Numbered from the stretch's first letter, positions 1-7,602 are shown. The stretch is 14,424 nt of DNA from BS750m-G4 sp964472195 (GCA_964472195.1 CAYYJH010000071.1:1-14424), one strand, 5' to 3'. Made by a program: numbers and translations. The notes: generated from the letters alone by a model not told the origin.

Positions 1-1
1 G

Positions 2-115
2 GTGAGTTGGCCTGCCCCTATGGGGGATGGTAGTAATTATACGAGTGGAGTGTATTTTTACAGATTACAAGCAGGAGATTTTATCGAGACAAAGAAGATG
101 ATTTTTATGAAGTGA
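2..115 (+). CDS. C-terminal tail of a T9SS cargo protein (type A sorting domain), partial
   Basis: Only the last 37 codons are in the window; the reading frame enters from the left edge and stops at TGA 113-115. The end reads SGVYFYRLQAGDFIETKK followed by MIFMK. It has the pattern of the type IX secretion C-terminal sorting domain (TIGR04183-like): a G-VYFYRL strand, a short turn, then a basic KK and a hydrophobic end. In this family the tail directs an exported protein through the outer membrane and is then cleaved. The passenger domain lies outside the window, so the protein's own function cannot be stated. The recognition rests on motif style, which is characteristic of Ignavibacteria and Bacteroidota. 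Confidence 0.8.
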   Translation: MSWPAPMGDGSNYTSGVYFYRLQAGDFIETKKMIFMK

Positions 116-119
116 TTAA

Positions 120-180
120 AACTCATCCTCCTTTAATTCCTCCCTTCTCTTAATAAGAGAAGGGGGATAGAGGTTGAGTT
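120..180. repeat. Large imperfect intergenic palindrome
   Basis: The core is an 11-bp perfect inverted repeat, CCCTTCTCTTA (142-152) against TAAGAGAAGGG (154-164). It is flanked by an outer arm pair, AACTCATCCTC (120-130) against GAGGTTGAGTT (170-180), which pairs with one mismatch. The two-tier symmetry and its position just after a stop codon look like a dispersed intergenic palindrome (REP-like). It could also work as a bidirectional terminator or mRNA 3' stabiliser. Only one copy is in the window, so its repeat status is inference. Confidence 0.55.
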
Positions 181-183
181 ATG

Positions 184-217
184 AAAATCCCTTTTGATAC
201 TAATAAAGGGATTTTTT
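184..217 (+). terminator. Intrinsic terminator downstream of the T9SS cargo gene
   Basis: The stem AAATCCCTTT (185-194) pairs with AAAGGGATTT (205-214) around a 10-nt loop, and the T run extends to 217. It lies about 70 bp after the cargo gene stop and about 100 bp before the L,D-transpeptidase, so it separates the two transcription units. Confidence 0.65.
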
Positions 218-316
218 AATGCACTATTTTGTTTTAAGAATATCATAGAGTTTTAAGTTAGAATTTGATATTTTTACCATATTTTTAATCTTGCAAGATA
301 ATAATATATTACAATT

Positions 317-1606
317 TTGAATATACCGGAGCAAGAACAAAAGAACCTAGAAAATAATCTGAATTCATTAGACACTACTGTTGAAGATAATACACCAGAC
401 ACCAGTACTAAAAAGAATTTCATGCTTTTTTCAACAATTATTCCCTTAATACTCATTGTCTTCTTTCTTATTGGTATTACAAACAACTCATTCTTAGGCG
501 GTGATGATAAAAAGAATAATTCCGAGATTTTCACTGAAACAAATACTGAAAGTAATATAAAAAATACGGGTAAGGTAAATATTTTATCTGATGAAGATCT
601 TTCGATGGGATTAAAGGATACTGTATATACCAACCTTGATGTTTGGCTGGAACTTAGACCGGATGAGCAAATGCTTTACCAGCATTGGAGAAATGGGAAG
701 ACAGTAAAATACCCGATAACATCGGGTAATAAATATTTAAGTAAAGGAGTTGAAGCCAGACCCGGTATTTTTGCAATTTTTTATAAAAATCCTCACCACA
801 AATCTGTACAGTTTAATGATGCGGCATTATATCATTTTATGACCTTTAACCAGGGTATTGGATTTCATTCTCTTGCTGGAACGGGCTACTATCAATATTT
901 GGGTGTGCGTCCCGTATCTCACGGGTGCATCAGAATGAGGCATGAGGATGCAAGAAAGCTATTTAGCGATTGTCCGATGGGAACACTCGTGTTAGTACAC
1001 AGAGGATACACTTCAAGGACTGTTGGTTTCGCACCTAAAGATTTTAAGAACGAAAAGGAGTACACTAAAGAAGAATATAAGTTAATGCTTGCTGAGAATC
1101 TTTTGAATGTACTTGAAGGAAAATATTATTTAAAAGAAAGACATTACTTTGTTGTTGACCCGAAAGTAATCCCTGTATCCGGAATATATACCAGTTATGA
1201 TAAGAAAATTCCCGAAAGACAAAAATTACCAAAGAGCACACTTAGGATAGCAAGTTATACTGATAGATTAAATGTTAATACAGATGCATTGGTGATAATG
1301 GATAGTTCTCAGGCATATAATGAATTTACATTGAATGAGTTTTTAATAAGAGCTGAAGACATTAAAACTGATGATAAAAATTTAATTAGCTCATCGGAAG
1401 AACTTGTAAAGAAGTATTTCCATAATCCGATTGGAATATTACCATATTTTCCGCCTACAAATAAAGGACCAAGTTATGATGAAGTAGGATCTGATGATTC
1501 TCCTGTTAGCGAAACAGGCACAGATGAACCGAGTAGTACTCCGGAAAGCACTCCACAGACTCCGAGTACTCCACCTGACAATGATGAAGGAAGTAATGAT
1601 GAGTAA
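317..1606 (+). CDS. Membrane-anchored L,D-transpeptidase (YkuD domain)
   Basis: The protein has 429 residues. A polar, acidic N-terminal segment (1-33) precedes a membrane anchor (about 37-55, IIPLILIVFFLIGI), and the rest should lie outside the inner membrane. The YkuD catalytic domain spans roughly 105-230. It carries the family signature with His184 (GFHSLAG) and Ser201-His202-Gly203-Cys204 followed by IRM; Cys204 is the expected nucleophile. These enzymes form 3-3 crosslinks in peptidoglycan or attach proteins to it. Residues 245-380 are an extension I do not recognise, and 385-429 is a low-complexity Pro/Ser/Thr/Asp/Glu tail. The start is uncertain. The frame opens at 305 and the first usable codon is TTG 317 with no clear ribosome site. 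ATG 422 (residue 36) is an alternative but would drop the Lys-Lys that normally precedes the anchor. The gene stands alone between a terminator and the tonB gap. Confidence 0.85.
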   Translation: MNIPEQEQKNLENNLNSLDTTVEDNTPDTSTKKNFMLFSTIIPLILIVFFLIGITNNSFLGGDDKKNNSEIFTETNTESNIKNTGKVNILSDEDLSMGLKDTVYTNLDVWLELRPDEQMLYQHWRNGKTVKYPITSGNKYLSKGVEARPGIFAIFYKNPHHKSVQFNDAALYHFMTFNQGIGFHSLAGTGYYQYLGVRPVSHGCIRMRHEDARKLFSDCPMGTLVLVHRGYTSRTVGFAPKDFKNEKEYTKEEYKLMLAENLLNVLEGKYYLKERHYFVVDPKVIPVSGIYTSYDKKIPERQKLPKSTLRIASYTDRLNVNTDALVIMDSSQAYNEFTLNEFLIRAEDIKTDDKNLISSSEELVKKYFHNPIGILPYFPPTNKGPSYDEVGSDDSPVSETGTDEPSSTPESTPQTPSTPPDNDEGSNDE

Positions 1607-1779
1607 TATGTATTCTGAAAAAGTATAAATGTGTCTATAATTGCATATATTAAAACAAAATTAATTTTTTTATATTAAGCTCTTTCAGGGAACTAATAGT
1701 ATTAATTCAGGTATATAAATTAAAATTAAACATAAAAATATATAAATTAAACTTTATCTATTAATTCAAGGAGATTGAT

Positions 1780-2661
1780 ATGTCAACTCAAGAAAAACCT
1801 ACCAATGAAGTATATAAAGAGCCTATGGAGGTCAAGATGCAATACGGAGCTCCTGATCTAAAAAGGCTTTATAAGAAATATGCCGGCAGGGGATTATTAA
1901 TTGCAGTTATTATTCATGTTGTACTTATCTCATCTTATGTATTGACCGTGTATTTAGAGAGATTAAGTGCTGAAAGGTTAAATGAACAGTTCTCAAGAAC
2001 TATTGAACTCTCGGATTTAGATACACCGCCTGCAACAGATGAGGAGGAACCACCTGCACCGGAAGTAGAAATCCCGGAAAAGTTCATTCCTTTAAAGGAT
2101 TTAGAAGCTTTAATTCCCGAACCAGTTGCAAAAGAGAAATCTGAAATATTGACAACAAAGACACAGGAAGCATTAGAAGAAATTAAAGCTCCTGTATCTT
2201 CTGAAGGTGATGAGAACGCTCCAAACATTGAATATTTGGGAAAAATAAAGCTTAAAGAAAAGGATATTGAAAAGAAGATTGAGAAAAAAGAGGAAAAGAA
2301 AGTTAAAAAGAACTACCAGCAATTTGAAGTTGAGAAAGCTCCTGTAGCGGTGAATTTAGGATCTGTCAGAAGTTCAATGAGATATCCAGAAATTGCAAGG
2401 TCTTCAGGTATAGAAGGCAGAGTAACTGCAAAAGTATTAGTCGGAACAAACGGTTCAATTGTTAAAATCGGGGGAATGAGTGGTCCGTCTGTTTTCCACA
2501 ATGAAGTTCGTTCAAAGATTAGAAGTCTTCAATTCACTCCTGCATTACAAAATGGAGTACCGGTGAGGTGCTGGGTTTCTGTTCCTTTTAATTTCAAGCT
2601 TAGCAGTAAATTTAAGAAACAGAAAGAAGAAGAGGAAGTAGATGAAGAGGGTGAAGAATAA
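1780..2661 (+). CDS. tonB: TonB-family energy transducer
   Basis: The protein has 293 residues. A short cytoplasmic N-terminus leads to one transmembrane helix (about 38-58), then a Pro/Glu-rich spacer (81-125) and a Lys/Glu-rich charged stretch (157-178), and finally a TonB C-terminal domain (about 190-274). That domain shows the typical RYPEIARSSGIEGRV (201-215) and FTP...GVPVRCWVSVPFNF (252-272) motifs. TonB proteins transmit the proton-motive force, through ExbB/ExbD, to outer-membrane receptors. The ATG has a strong Shine-Dalgarno AAGGAG (1768-1773) at 6-nt spacing. A Glu-rich tail of about 20 residues follows the domain. No ExbB or ExbD gene is in the window. The next gene begins 21 bp after the stop, so this is probably the first gene of an operon reaching to 5359. 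Confidence 0.9.
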   Translation: MSTQEKPTNEVYKEPMEVKMQYGAPDLKRLYKKYAGRGLLIAVIIHVVLISSYVLTVYLERLSAERLNEQFSRTIELSDLDTPPATDEEEPPAPEVEIPEKFIPLKDLEALIPEPVAKEKSEILTTKTQEALEEIKAPVSSEGDENAPNIEYLGKIKLKEKDIEKKIEKKEEKKVKKNYQQFEVEKAPVAVNLGSVRSSMRYPEIARSSGIEGRVTAKVLVGTNGSIVKIGGMSGPSVFHNEVRSKIRSLQFTPALQNGVPVRCWVSVPFNFKLSSKFKKQKEEEEVDEEGEE

Positions 2662-2682
2662 TTATCTTCATTTAAAAAGGTT

Positions 2683-2928
2683 TTGAATCCGACTATTTAT
2701 ATAAATATTTTCACCGCTATTGTTCTTTTTATTCTTGGTATATTACTCATAACAGGGCTATTAGCACCACATATAAATATTGAGATGAGGATAATATTTG
2801 GAATAATTTTTTTGAGTTATGGGATTTTCAGGAGTGTGAATGTTTATTCCAAATTAAAGCTGATAAAACAAGAAAAAAGGCGGGAAGAAATGAAAAAAGC
2901 TCGTGAAAACCTTTTCAAAGATGAATAA
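2683..2928 (+). CDS. Small two-helix membrane protein, function unknown
   Basis: The protein has 81 residues. Two hydrophobic helices (about 6-27 and 36-54) are followed by a highly charged Lys/Arg/Glu tail (58-81), so it is predicted to sit in the inner membrane with a cytoplasmic tail. I do not recognise a named family. The frame starts with TTG 2683 and an AAGG lies only 2-5 nt upstream, which is closer than usual. No ATG occurs before residue 34, which would delete the first helix, so the TTG is the best choice. The frame lies 21 bp after tonB, and its end overlaps the ATG of the next gene by 8 bp (ATGAATAA), implying translational coupling with the substrate-binding protein. Confidence 0.65.
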   Translation: MNPTIYINIFTAIVLFILGILLITGLLAPHINIEMRIIFGIIFLSYGIFRSVNVYSKLKLIKQEKRREEMKKARENLFKDE

Positions 2929-3895
2929 TTTATTAAAATATTTATATTATTCTGTTTTTTTATTTTTCATTACAACATTGATAATCAGATGTGATTTTGA
3001 TGAAATAAAATCCAGAGCTACGATAGGGGAAATGACGATTGATGTAGATGCTAACGTCGAACCTTTAATGATCCATCTCAAAAAAGAATTTGAAAGATTA
3101 AATCCTGAAGCAAAACTTAACTTAGTATTTCAACCCACAAAGAATGTTATTGCAGGACTCCTCAATGGTGATGTGAGTTTAATTATAATAACCCGGGATT
3201 TTGACAAAGAGGAAAAGGATTTTATTGATAAACACAAAATTGAAATGCAGAGATACAATATTGCCATCGATGCAGTAGCATTTATAGTTAATACAGAAAA
3301 TCCAGTGTCAAGAGTAACCTCGAATGATCTGAAAGAAATATTTACCGGTGGATATAGCAAATGGTCTCAGATCGAATCTCAGGATGAAGAACAGAATAAC
3401 AATGTTCGTAAAATGTTGACAGGAAAACTCGATAAGATAAAACTTTTCATACAAAGACCGAATTCCTCGACTTATGATTATGTTAAAGATAGTGTATTAG
3501 CAGGTCTCGAATACAGTAAAGCATCTCAGATATGCTCTACAAGCACTCAAATGCTTGAGATGATAAGAAAAAACAAGAATGGTATTGGAATTTCAAACTT
3601 GAGTTGGCTCTCAAAAGGGAATCAGGATAAACTTGATTCAACTGTAAAACCATTAAGGGTATCAAAAATACACGCTTCAGGGAGGCAGGAAGATTTTGCA
3701 CAATTTCATCAAGGTTTGGTTTTTAATAAGACATATCCTTACAGACGCAGTGTGATTTTATATACAACGGATTTTGGAATTAAATTGTCAACAGGGTTAA
3801 TAACATTTCTATTATCAAAGGAAGGTCAAAAAACTATATTAGTTAATGGATTAGTCCCGATAAACCAGCCAATACGAACGATTCAAATTAATTAA
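2921..3895 (+). CDS. PstS-like phosphate-type substrate-binding protein
   Basis: The protein has 324 residues from ATG 2921. A GTG 18 bp upstream (2903) is possible but lengthens the overlap with the previous gene. The N-terminus is a signal sequence ending at Cys24 (TLIIRC), so it may be a lipoprotein, but Arg at -1 departs from a normal lipobox. The rest fits the PBP-like (PstS) fold: an AIDAVAFIVN strand (115-124), the NDLKEIFTGGYSKW motif (135-148) found in phosphate-binding proteins, RPNSST (179-184), which corresponds to the anion-binding R-x-x-SGT loop, and a NGIGISNLSWL segment. The family binds phosphate or other oxyanions for ABC import. No pst permease or ATPase genes are nearby. 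Its placement after tonB suggests a role tied to TonB-dependent uptake or sensing, which is inference. Confidence 0.8.
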   Translation: MNNLLKYLYYSVFLFFITTLIIRCDFDEIKSRATIGEMTIDVDANVEPLMIHLKKEFERLNPEAKLNLVFQPTKNVIAGLLNGDVSLIIITRDFDKEEKDFIDKHKIEMQRYNIAIDAVAFIVNTENPVSRVTSNDLKEIFTGGYSKWSQIESQDEEQNNNVRKMLTGKLDKIKLFIQRPNSSTYDYVKDSVLAGLEYSKASQICSTSTQMLEMIRKNKNGIGISNLSWLSKGNQDKLDSTVKPLRVSKIHASGRQEDFAQFHQGLVFNKTYPYRRSVILYTTDFGIKLSTGLITFLLSKEGQKTILVNGLVPINQPIRTIQIN

Positions 3896-3910
3896 ATTAA
3901 AAAAATAAAT

Positions 3911-5359
3911 ATGATAAAAATCTTTAGTAAATACTTTGTAATATTATTTTGTTTTTTACTGTTTGTTTTGAACAGTGCTAAAGCAGATGATTTGGATAAA
4001 GGTATCAATGCTGTTAAGAGAGGAGATTATGTATCTGCTCTCAAATATTTACAAAACGCTGTTAAGGAAGATAAAGAAGATTATGATGCAAATTATTATT
4101 ATGGAATGGCATTGTTAAAGACAGGATCGATTGATAAAGCTGAAAAACATTTTAAAATTGCCTTGAAGGATGATGACGAAGGTGTTGAAGCATTAACAGG
4201 ATTGGGAGATCTTTATAGATTACAGAAGGAATACAGTAAAGCCAACAAATATTATAAAAAGGCTTTAAGGTATGAACCAGATTATGTACCTGCGATGATA
4301 TCGCAAGGAAAGAATTTATCACTGGAAGGTAAAATTGATGATGCTATTGTTATATTAACAAGGGCAATGTCCGTTGAGAAAAATAATCCAATCGTTTATG
4401 TTGGTTTAGGTGATGCATATTCTACCAGGGGAGCTTTTATCCCTGCTATTGATAATTACAATAAAGCATTAAAACTGAAAAGTAATTTAGCAGCTGCCCA
4501 TTATGGTTTGGGTAACGTTTATTTTCAACAAAGAAAATATTCTGAATCGATATCTGAATATGATAAAGCAATCAAAATAGATCCCAATTTTGCAGATGCA
4601 TATTTTGAGTTAGGTAGATTGTTATACTATAATGATAATCTTACTGCTGCGGATGATGCATTTAAAAAATTCGAAAATCTTATGCCCGGCTCTACTGATG
4701 GTAAAACTTATAGAGCAAAAGTGTTATATGCAAAAGGTGAATATGATGAAGCTCTAAAAATGTTAGAAGAAGTACTGGAAATAAATCCGAAATCTGTTAC
4801 TGCATATAAATATCTTGCTTATATCTTTATTGAAAAGAAAGAATATGAAAAAGCGAAATCATACTTCGAAAAAGTACCTGAGAAAGAATTTGATATTGAA
4901 GATTATATAAAGTATGCCAAACTCTATGCTAAACTTGAGGATTTTACTACTTCGTATAAATATTTTGACAAAGCTATTTCTTTGGATAGTAATGATTATA
5001 ATATTTATTATGAATTAGGAAACGCACAATTCGATAATAAGGAATATGAAAATTCTTTAGTAAGTTATCAAAAAGCAATTGATCTGGGTTCGAATTCATT
5101 AACACTATATGTTAGAAAAGGAATTGCGCTATTTTCATTAAAGAAATACGATGAAGCAATAAAAGCTTTCGATGAGGCAATTGCTATTGATGATACATTT
5201 GTATTTTCGTACTTATGGAAAGCAAGATCATATTTAGCATTAAATAACAAAGAGGAAGCTATTAAATATTACAATAAAGTACTCGAGCTTGATCCTGATA
5301 ATCAGGATGCAAAAGATGATTTAGAATATATTCAAAATAAAGAAGATAAGAATGAATAA
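3911..5359 (+). CDS. Secreted tetratricopeptide-repeat (TPR) protein
   Basis: The protein has 482 residues. A signal peptide (1-25) ends in AKA before DDLDKG, a good signal peptidase I site, so it should be periplasmic. From residue 28 to about 470 it is almost entirely TPR: I count about 13 consecutive 33-35-residue units with the usual pattern (for example YYELGNAQFDNKEYENSLVS and KAIKIDPNF). There is no catalytic domain. TPR arrays are protein-protein scaffolds, so it probably holds partners at the cell envelope, perhaps its co-transcribed TonB and binding protein. It starts 15 bp after the previous stop and is the last gene before the terminator at 5395-5422. Confidence 0.85.
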   Translation: MIKIFSKYFVILFCFLLFVLNSAKADDLDKGINAVKRGDYVSALKYLQNAVKEDKEDYDANYYYGMALLKTGSIDKAEKHFKIALKDDDEGVEALTGLGDLYRLQKEYSKANKYYKKALRYEPDYVPAMISQGKNLSLEGKIDDAIVILTRAMSVEKNNPIVYVGLGDAYSTRGAFIPAIDNYNKALKLKSNLAAAHYGLGNVYFQQRKYSESISEYDKAIKIDPNFADAYFELGRLLYYNDNLTAADDAFKKFENLMPGSTDGKTYRAKVLYAKGEYDEALKMLEEVLEINPKSVTAYKYLAYIFIEKKEYEKAKSYFEKVPEKEFDIEDYIKYAKLYAKLEDFTTSYKYFDKAISLDSNDYNIYYELGNAQFDNKEYENSLVSYQKAIDLGSNSLTLYVRKGIALFSLKKYDEAIKAFDEAIAIDDTFVFSYLWKARSYLALNNKEEAIKYYNKVLELDPDNQDAKDDLEYIQNKEDKNE

Positions 5360-5394
5360 TTCAATTTAATATAAAGTTGGTTTTTATTATACTA

Positions 5395-5422
5395 TGCGAT
5401 TAAGAAATTAATCGCATTTTTT
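5395..5422 (+). terminator. Intrinsic terminator ending the tonB-TPR operon
   Basis: A perfect 8-bp stem, TGCGATTA (5395-5402) against TAATCGCA (5409-5416), with a 6-nt loop and a run of six T (5417-5422). It lies 35 bp after the TPR gene stop and ends only 7 bp before the ATG of the next gene, leaving almost no room for a promoter between them. Confidence 0.8.
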
Positions 5423-5429
5423 ATTTATT

Positions 5430-6806
5430 ATGGACGAAATTAGAAAGTATATTGACGATAATAAAGAGAGCTATATCAATGAACTGAAGGACTTATTAAC
5501 TATACCTTCAATAAGTACCAATGCAGAGAACAAGAAGGACATAGAGGATTGTGCTAATTGGCTGCAAAATCATATGAATGATATTGGTTTAGAGAATGTC
5601 AAAACATATCAAACTGATGGTTATCCCATCGTTTATAGCGATTGGTTAAATGCAGGAGATGACAAACTTACAATTTTAATCTATGGTCATTATGATGTAC
5701 AACCTGTAGATCCGCTCGATCTGTGGAATAGTCCTCCATTTTCACCAACAATAGTAGGGGAAAATATTTATGCACGTGGTGCCACCGATGATAAAGGACA
5801 GGCATTCATTCATCTAAAAAGCTTAGAAGCACATTTGAAAATAAACAAAAAGCTTCCTGTAAATGTTAAGATAATTTTAGAAGGTGAAGAGGAAATTGGA
5901 AGTCCAAATCTGGACGGTTTTATTGAGAATAATAAAGATTTATTAAAATGTGATTTTGTTGTTATATCCGATACAGCAATGTATGATTACGATATTCCCT
6001 CGATATGTTACGGACTAAAAGGTCTATGTTATATGGAATTAGATGTAACAGGTCCTAACAGAGATTTACACTCAGGCTCTTACGGAGGAGCTGTTAGGAA
6101 TCCAATAAATGCGTTAGCTAATATTATTGCTAAGTTAAAGAATGAAAAAGGTAAAATATTGATACCCGGTTTCTATGATGATGTTATTGAATTAACAGCA
6201 GCGGAAAAAGAAGAATTCAAGAAACTTCCTTATAATGAAGATGATTTCATTAAAGAGCTTGATATTGAAGAAGTCTTCGGTGAAGAAGGTTATACAACAA
6301 TTGAGCGTAAATGGGCAAGACCAACTCTGGATTGCAATGGTATATGGGGAGGGTTTCAGGGTGAAGGTGCAAAGACTGTATTACCATCGAAAGCAGGTGC
6401 AAAGATATCTATGAGATTAGTTCCGGATCAGGATCCTGTGAAAATAGAAAAACTGTTTACGGATTATGTAAATGAAATAGCCCCGAATTCAATTAAAGTA
6501 AAAATATCAGCATCTCATAATGCGAAACCTGCTATTACACCTATAGATAACGATGCAATCAGAGCGGCTATGAAGGCACTCGAACATGGTTTTGGAATCG
6601 AACCTGTATTCATGAGGGAAGGTGGATCAATTCCTGTTGTTAATACCATTCAAGATTTATTAGATGCCCCTTCAATATTATTAGGATTCGGTCTACCGAA
6701 TGAAAATACGCATTCTCCGAATGAGCATTTAAATCTAAAAAATTTTCACAGGGGAATTCTAACTTCAGCTTATTATTTTGAAGAATTATCAAAAATAAAT
6801 AAATAA
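5430..6806 (+). CDS. M20 family metallopeptidase (dipeptidase)
   Basis: The protein has 458 residues with no signal peptide, so it is cytoplasmic. It shows the M20 (CNDP/dipeptidase-like) di-zinc centre in order: GHYDV with His87 and Asp89, GATDDKG with bridging Asp120, EGEEEIGS with catalytic Glu154 and ligand Glu155, VISDTAM with Asp181, DLHSGSYGG with His214 in the dimerisation domain, and a C-terminal NTHSPNEH with ligand His428. The length is normal for the family, so it is probably an intact enzyme that hydrolyses dipeptides or related amide bonds in peptide turnover; the exact substrate cannot be told. ATG 5430 has no visible Shine-Dalgarno and sits 7 bp past the T tract of a terminator. 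The next gene starts 2 bp after the stop. Confidence 0.9.
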   Translation: MDEIRKYIDDNKESYINELKDLLTIPSISTNAENKKDIEDCANWLQNHMNDIGLENVKTYQTDGYPIVYSDWLNAGDDKLTILIYGHYDVQPVDPLDLWNSPPFSPTIVGENIYARGATDDKGQAFIHLKSLEAHLKINKKLPVNVKIILEGEEEIGSPNLDGFIENNKDLLKCDFVVISDTAMYDYDIPSICYGLKGLCYMELDVTGPNRDLHSGSYGGAVRNPINALANIIAKLKNEKGKILIPGFYDDVIELTAAEKEEFKKLPYNEDDFIKELDIEEVFGEEGYTTIERKWARPTLDCNGIWGGFQGEGAKTVLPSKAGAKISMRLVPDQDPVKIEKLFTDYVNEIAPNSIKVKISASHNAKPAITPIDNDAIRAAMKALEHGFGIEPVFMREGGSIPVVNTIQDLLDAPSILLGFGLPNENTHSPNEHLNLKNFHRGILTSAYYFEELSKINK

Positions 6807-6808
6807 AA

Positions 6809-7147
6809 ATGGCAAAAGCAAGAACACCGATAAGATCAAGGAAATCAAAAGTGGAGCATCTTAGAATTGCATTAACTGCTAAAAATTATATTATTATAAT
6901 TTTAGGTATTGTTGTTATCATATTAGGCTATGTATTTATGTCTGAAAAATCAGTTGATGGTTTTATGCCAACAGTTGTTGCTCCATTATTGTTAGTTTTT
7001 GGGTATTGTGTTATGGTCCCTATTGGGATTTTGTATAAGGATAAATCAAAATCTATCGAAGGGGAAACTAAAATAAAGGCAAAAGATGTTTCAGAAGAGA
7101 AAGTGAGTAAGAATATATCAACTTCGTCTAATATCAAAACGGGATAA
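6809..7147 (+). CDS. DUF3098-like small membrane protein
   Basis: The protein has 112 residues. A basic N-terminus (TPIRSRKSK) leads to ALTAKNYIIIILGIVVIILG, a first helix (about 27-46), then a second helix (about 56-77) and a polar Lys/Ser-rich tail. The NYIIIILGIVVIILGYVFMS start and the loop-helix layout resemble DUF3098, a family of small Bacteroidota membrane proteins of unknown function; this is a recollection of the pattern, not a search. It begins 2 bp after the M20 peptidase stop and must share its transcript. No terminator hairpin is visible after it before the tmRNA gene. Confidence 0.65.
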   Translation: MAKARTPIRSRKSKVEHLRIALTAKNYIIIILGIVVIILGYVFMSEKSVDGFMPTVVAPLLLVFGYCVMVPIGILYKDKSKSIEGETKIKAKDVSEEKVSKNISTSSNIKTG

Positions 7148-7248
7148 TTTTTTTCTTAAATATACCAATTATTCACTTTTATTTGTTCTTTTAACATGTC
7201 TATTTTATTGGTAGTTAATATATATATATCAAGTTAATTCTAAATTAT

Positions 7249-7602
7249 GGGAATGCAACGGTTTCGACGGGATGAAAGATGTTTAAAATTGCATATAGTG
7301 TTCTCAGCCATCACTTTAAAAAGGCAGAAAAATAAACAAACGCAAACGATAACTTTGCACTGGCTGCTTAAATTATAAGCAGTCCACTTTACTGTGTTTC
7401 CTTTCTCATCGGATTGCAGTAAAGTGCCGTAAAGATGAGATAGTTTAGCTAAGTGTTTGAATTAGTTGAATGAAATATTTTCAAACTGGCGTAATCAGGA
7501 TTTGTTTATCTATTCGATTGCGTGAGATTTAAAGATAAACTAAATATGTAGAAGTTTTAATGGTCTTCATTTCGGACCCGAGTTCGACTCTCGGCATTTC
7601 CA
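7249..7602 (+). ncRNA. ssrA: Transfer-messenger RNA (tmRNA)
   Basis: Both ends of a standard one-piece tmRNA are present. The 5' part begins GGGAATGCAACGGTTTCGAC. The 3' part has a T-arm (stem CCGAG 7578-7582 with CTCGG 7590-7594, loop TTCGACT) and a 3' acceptor strand CATTTCC (7595-7601) that pairs with the 5' GGGAATG as seven pairs including one G-U. A7602 is the discriminator. CCA is not encoded (CAA follows), so it must be added after processing. Length is 354 nt. With SmpB, tmRNA frees stalled ribosomes and tags the unfinished protein for degradation. The 3' end lies 4 bp from the yidC stop on the other strand. No convincing promoter could be assigned in the AT-rich 7148-7248. Confidence 0.95.
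7342..7371 (+). other. tmRNA tag-peptide reading frame (ANDNFALAA)
   Basis: The internal reading frame of ssrA runs from resume codon GCA (7342-7344) to TAA (7369-7371) and gives ANDNFALAA, ending in the protease-recognised ALAA. The stop lies in a stem-loop formed by CTGCTTA and TAAGCAG, as in other tmRNAs. With the alanine carried by the tmRNA itself, the full tag would be ten residues. Confidence 0.85.

Noticed and set aside
274..633. A 119-codon open frame on the - strand
   Set aside because: It is antisense to the L,D-transpeptidase N-terminus, which has the better coding pattern and a recognisable domain.
1935..2501. Two - strand frames across tonB
   Set aside because: They are shadows of the TonB coding sequence with no ribosome sites or recognisable motifs.
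2903..2920. GTG 2903 as start of the PstS-like protein
   Set aside because: ATG 2921 gives a typical short stop-start overlap and a cleaner signal sequence; GTG would add six residues and a longer overlap. It is not excluded.
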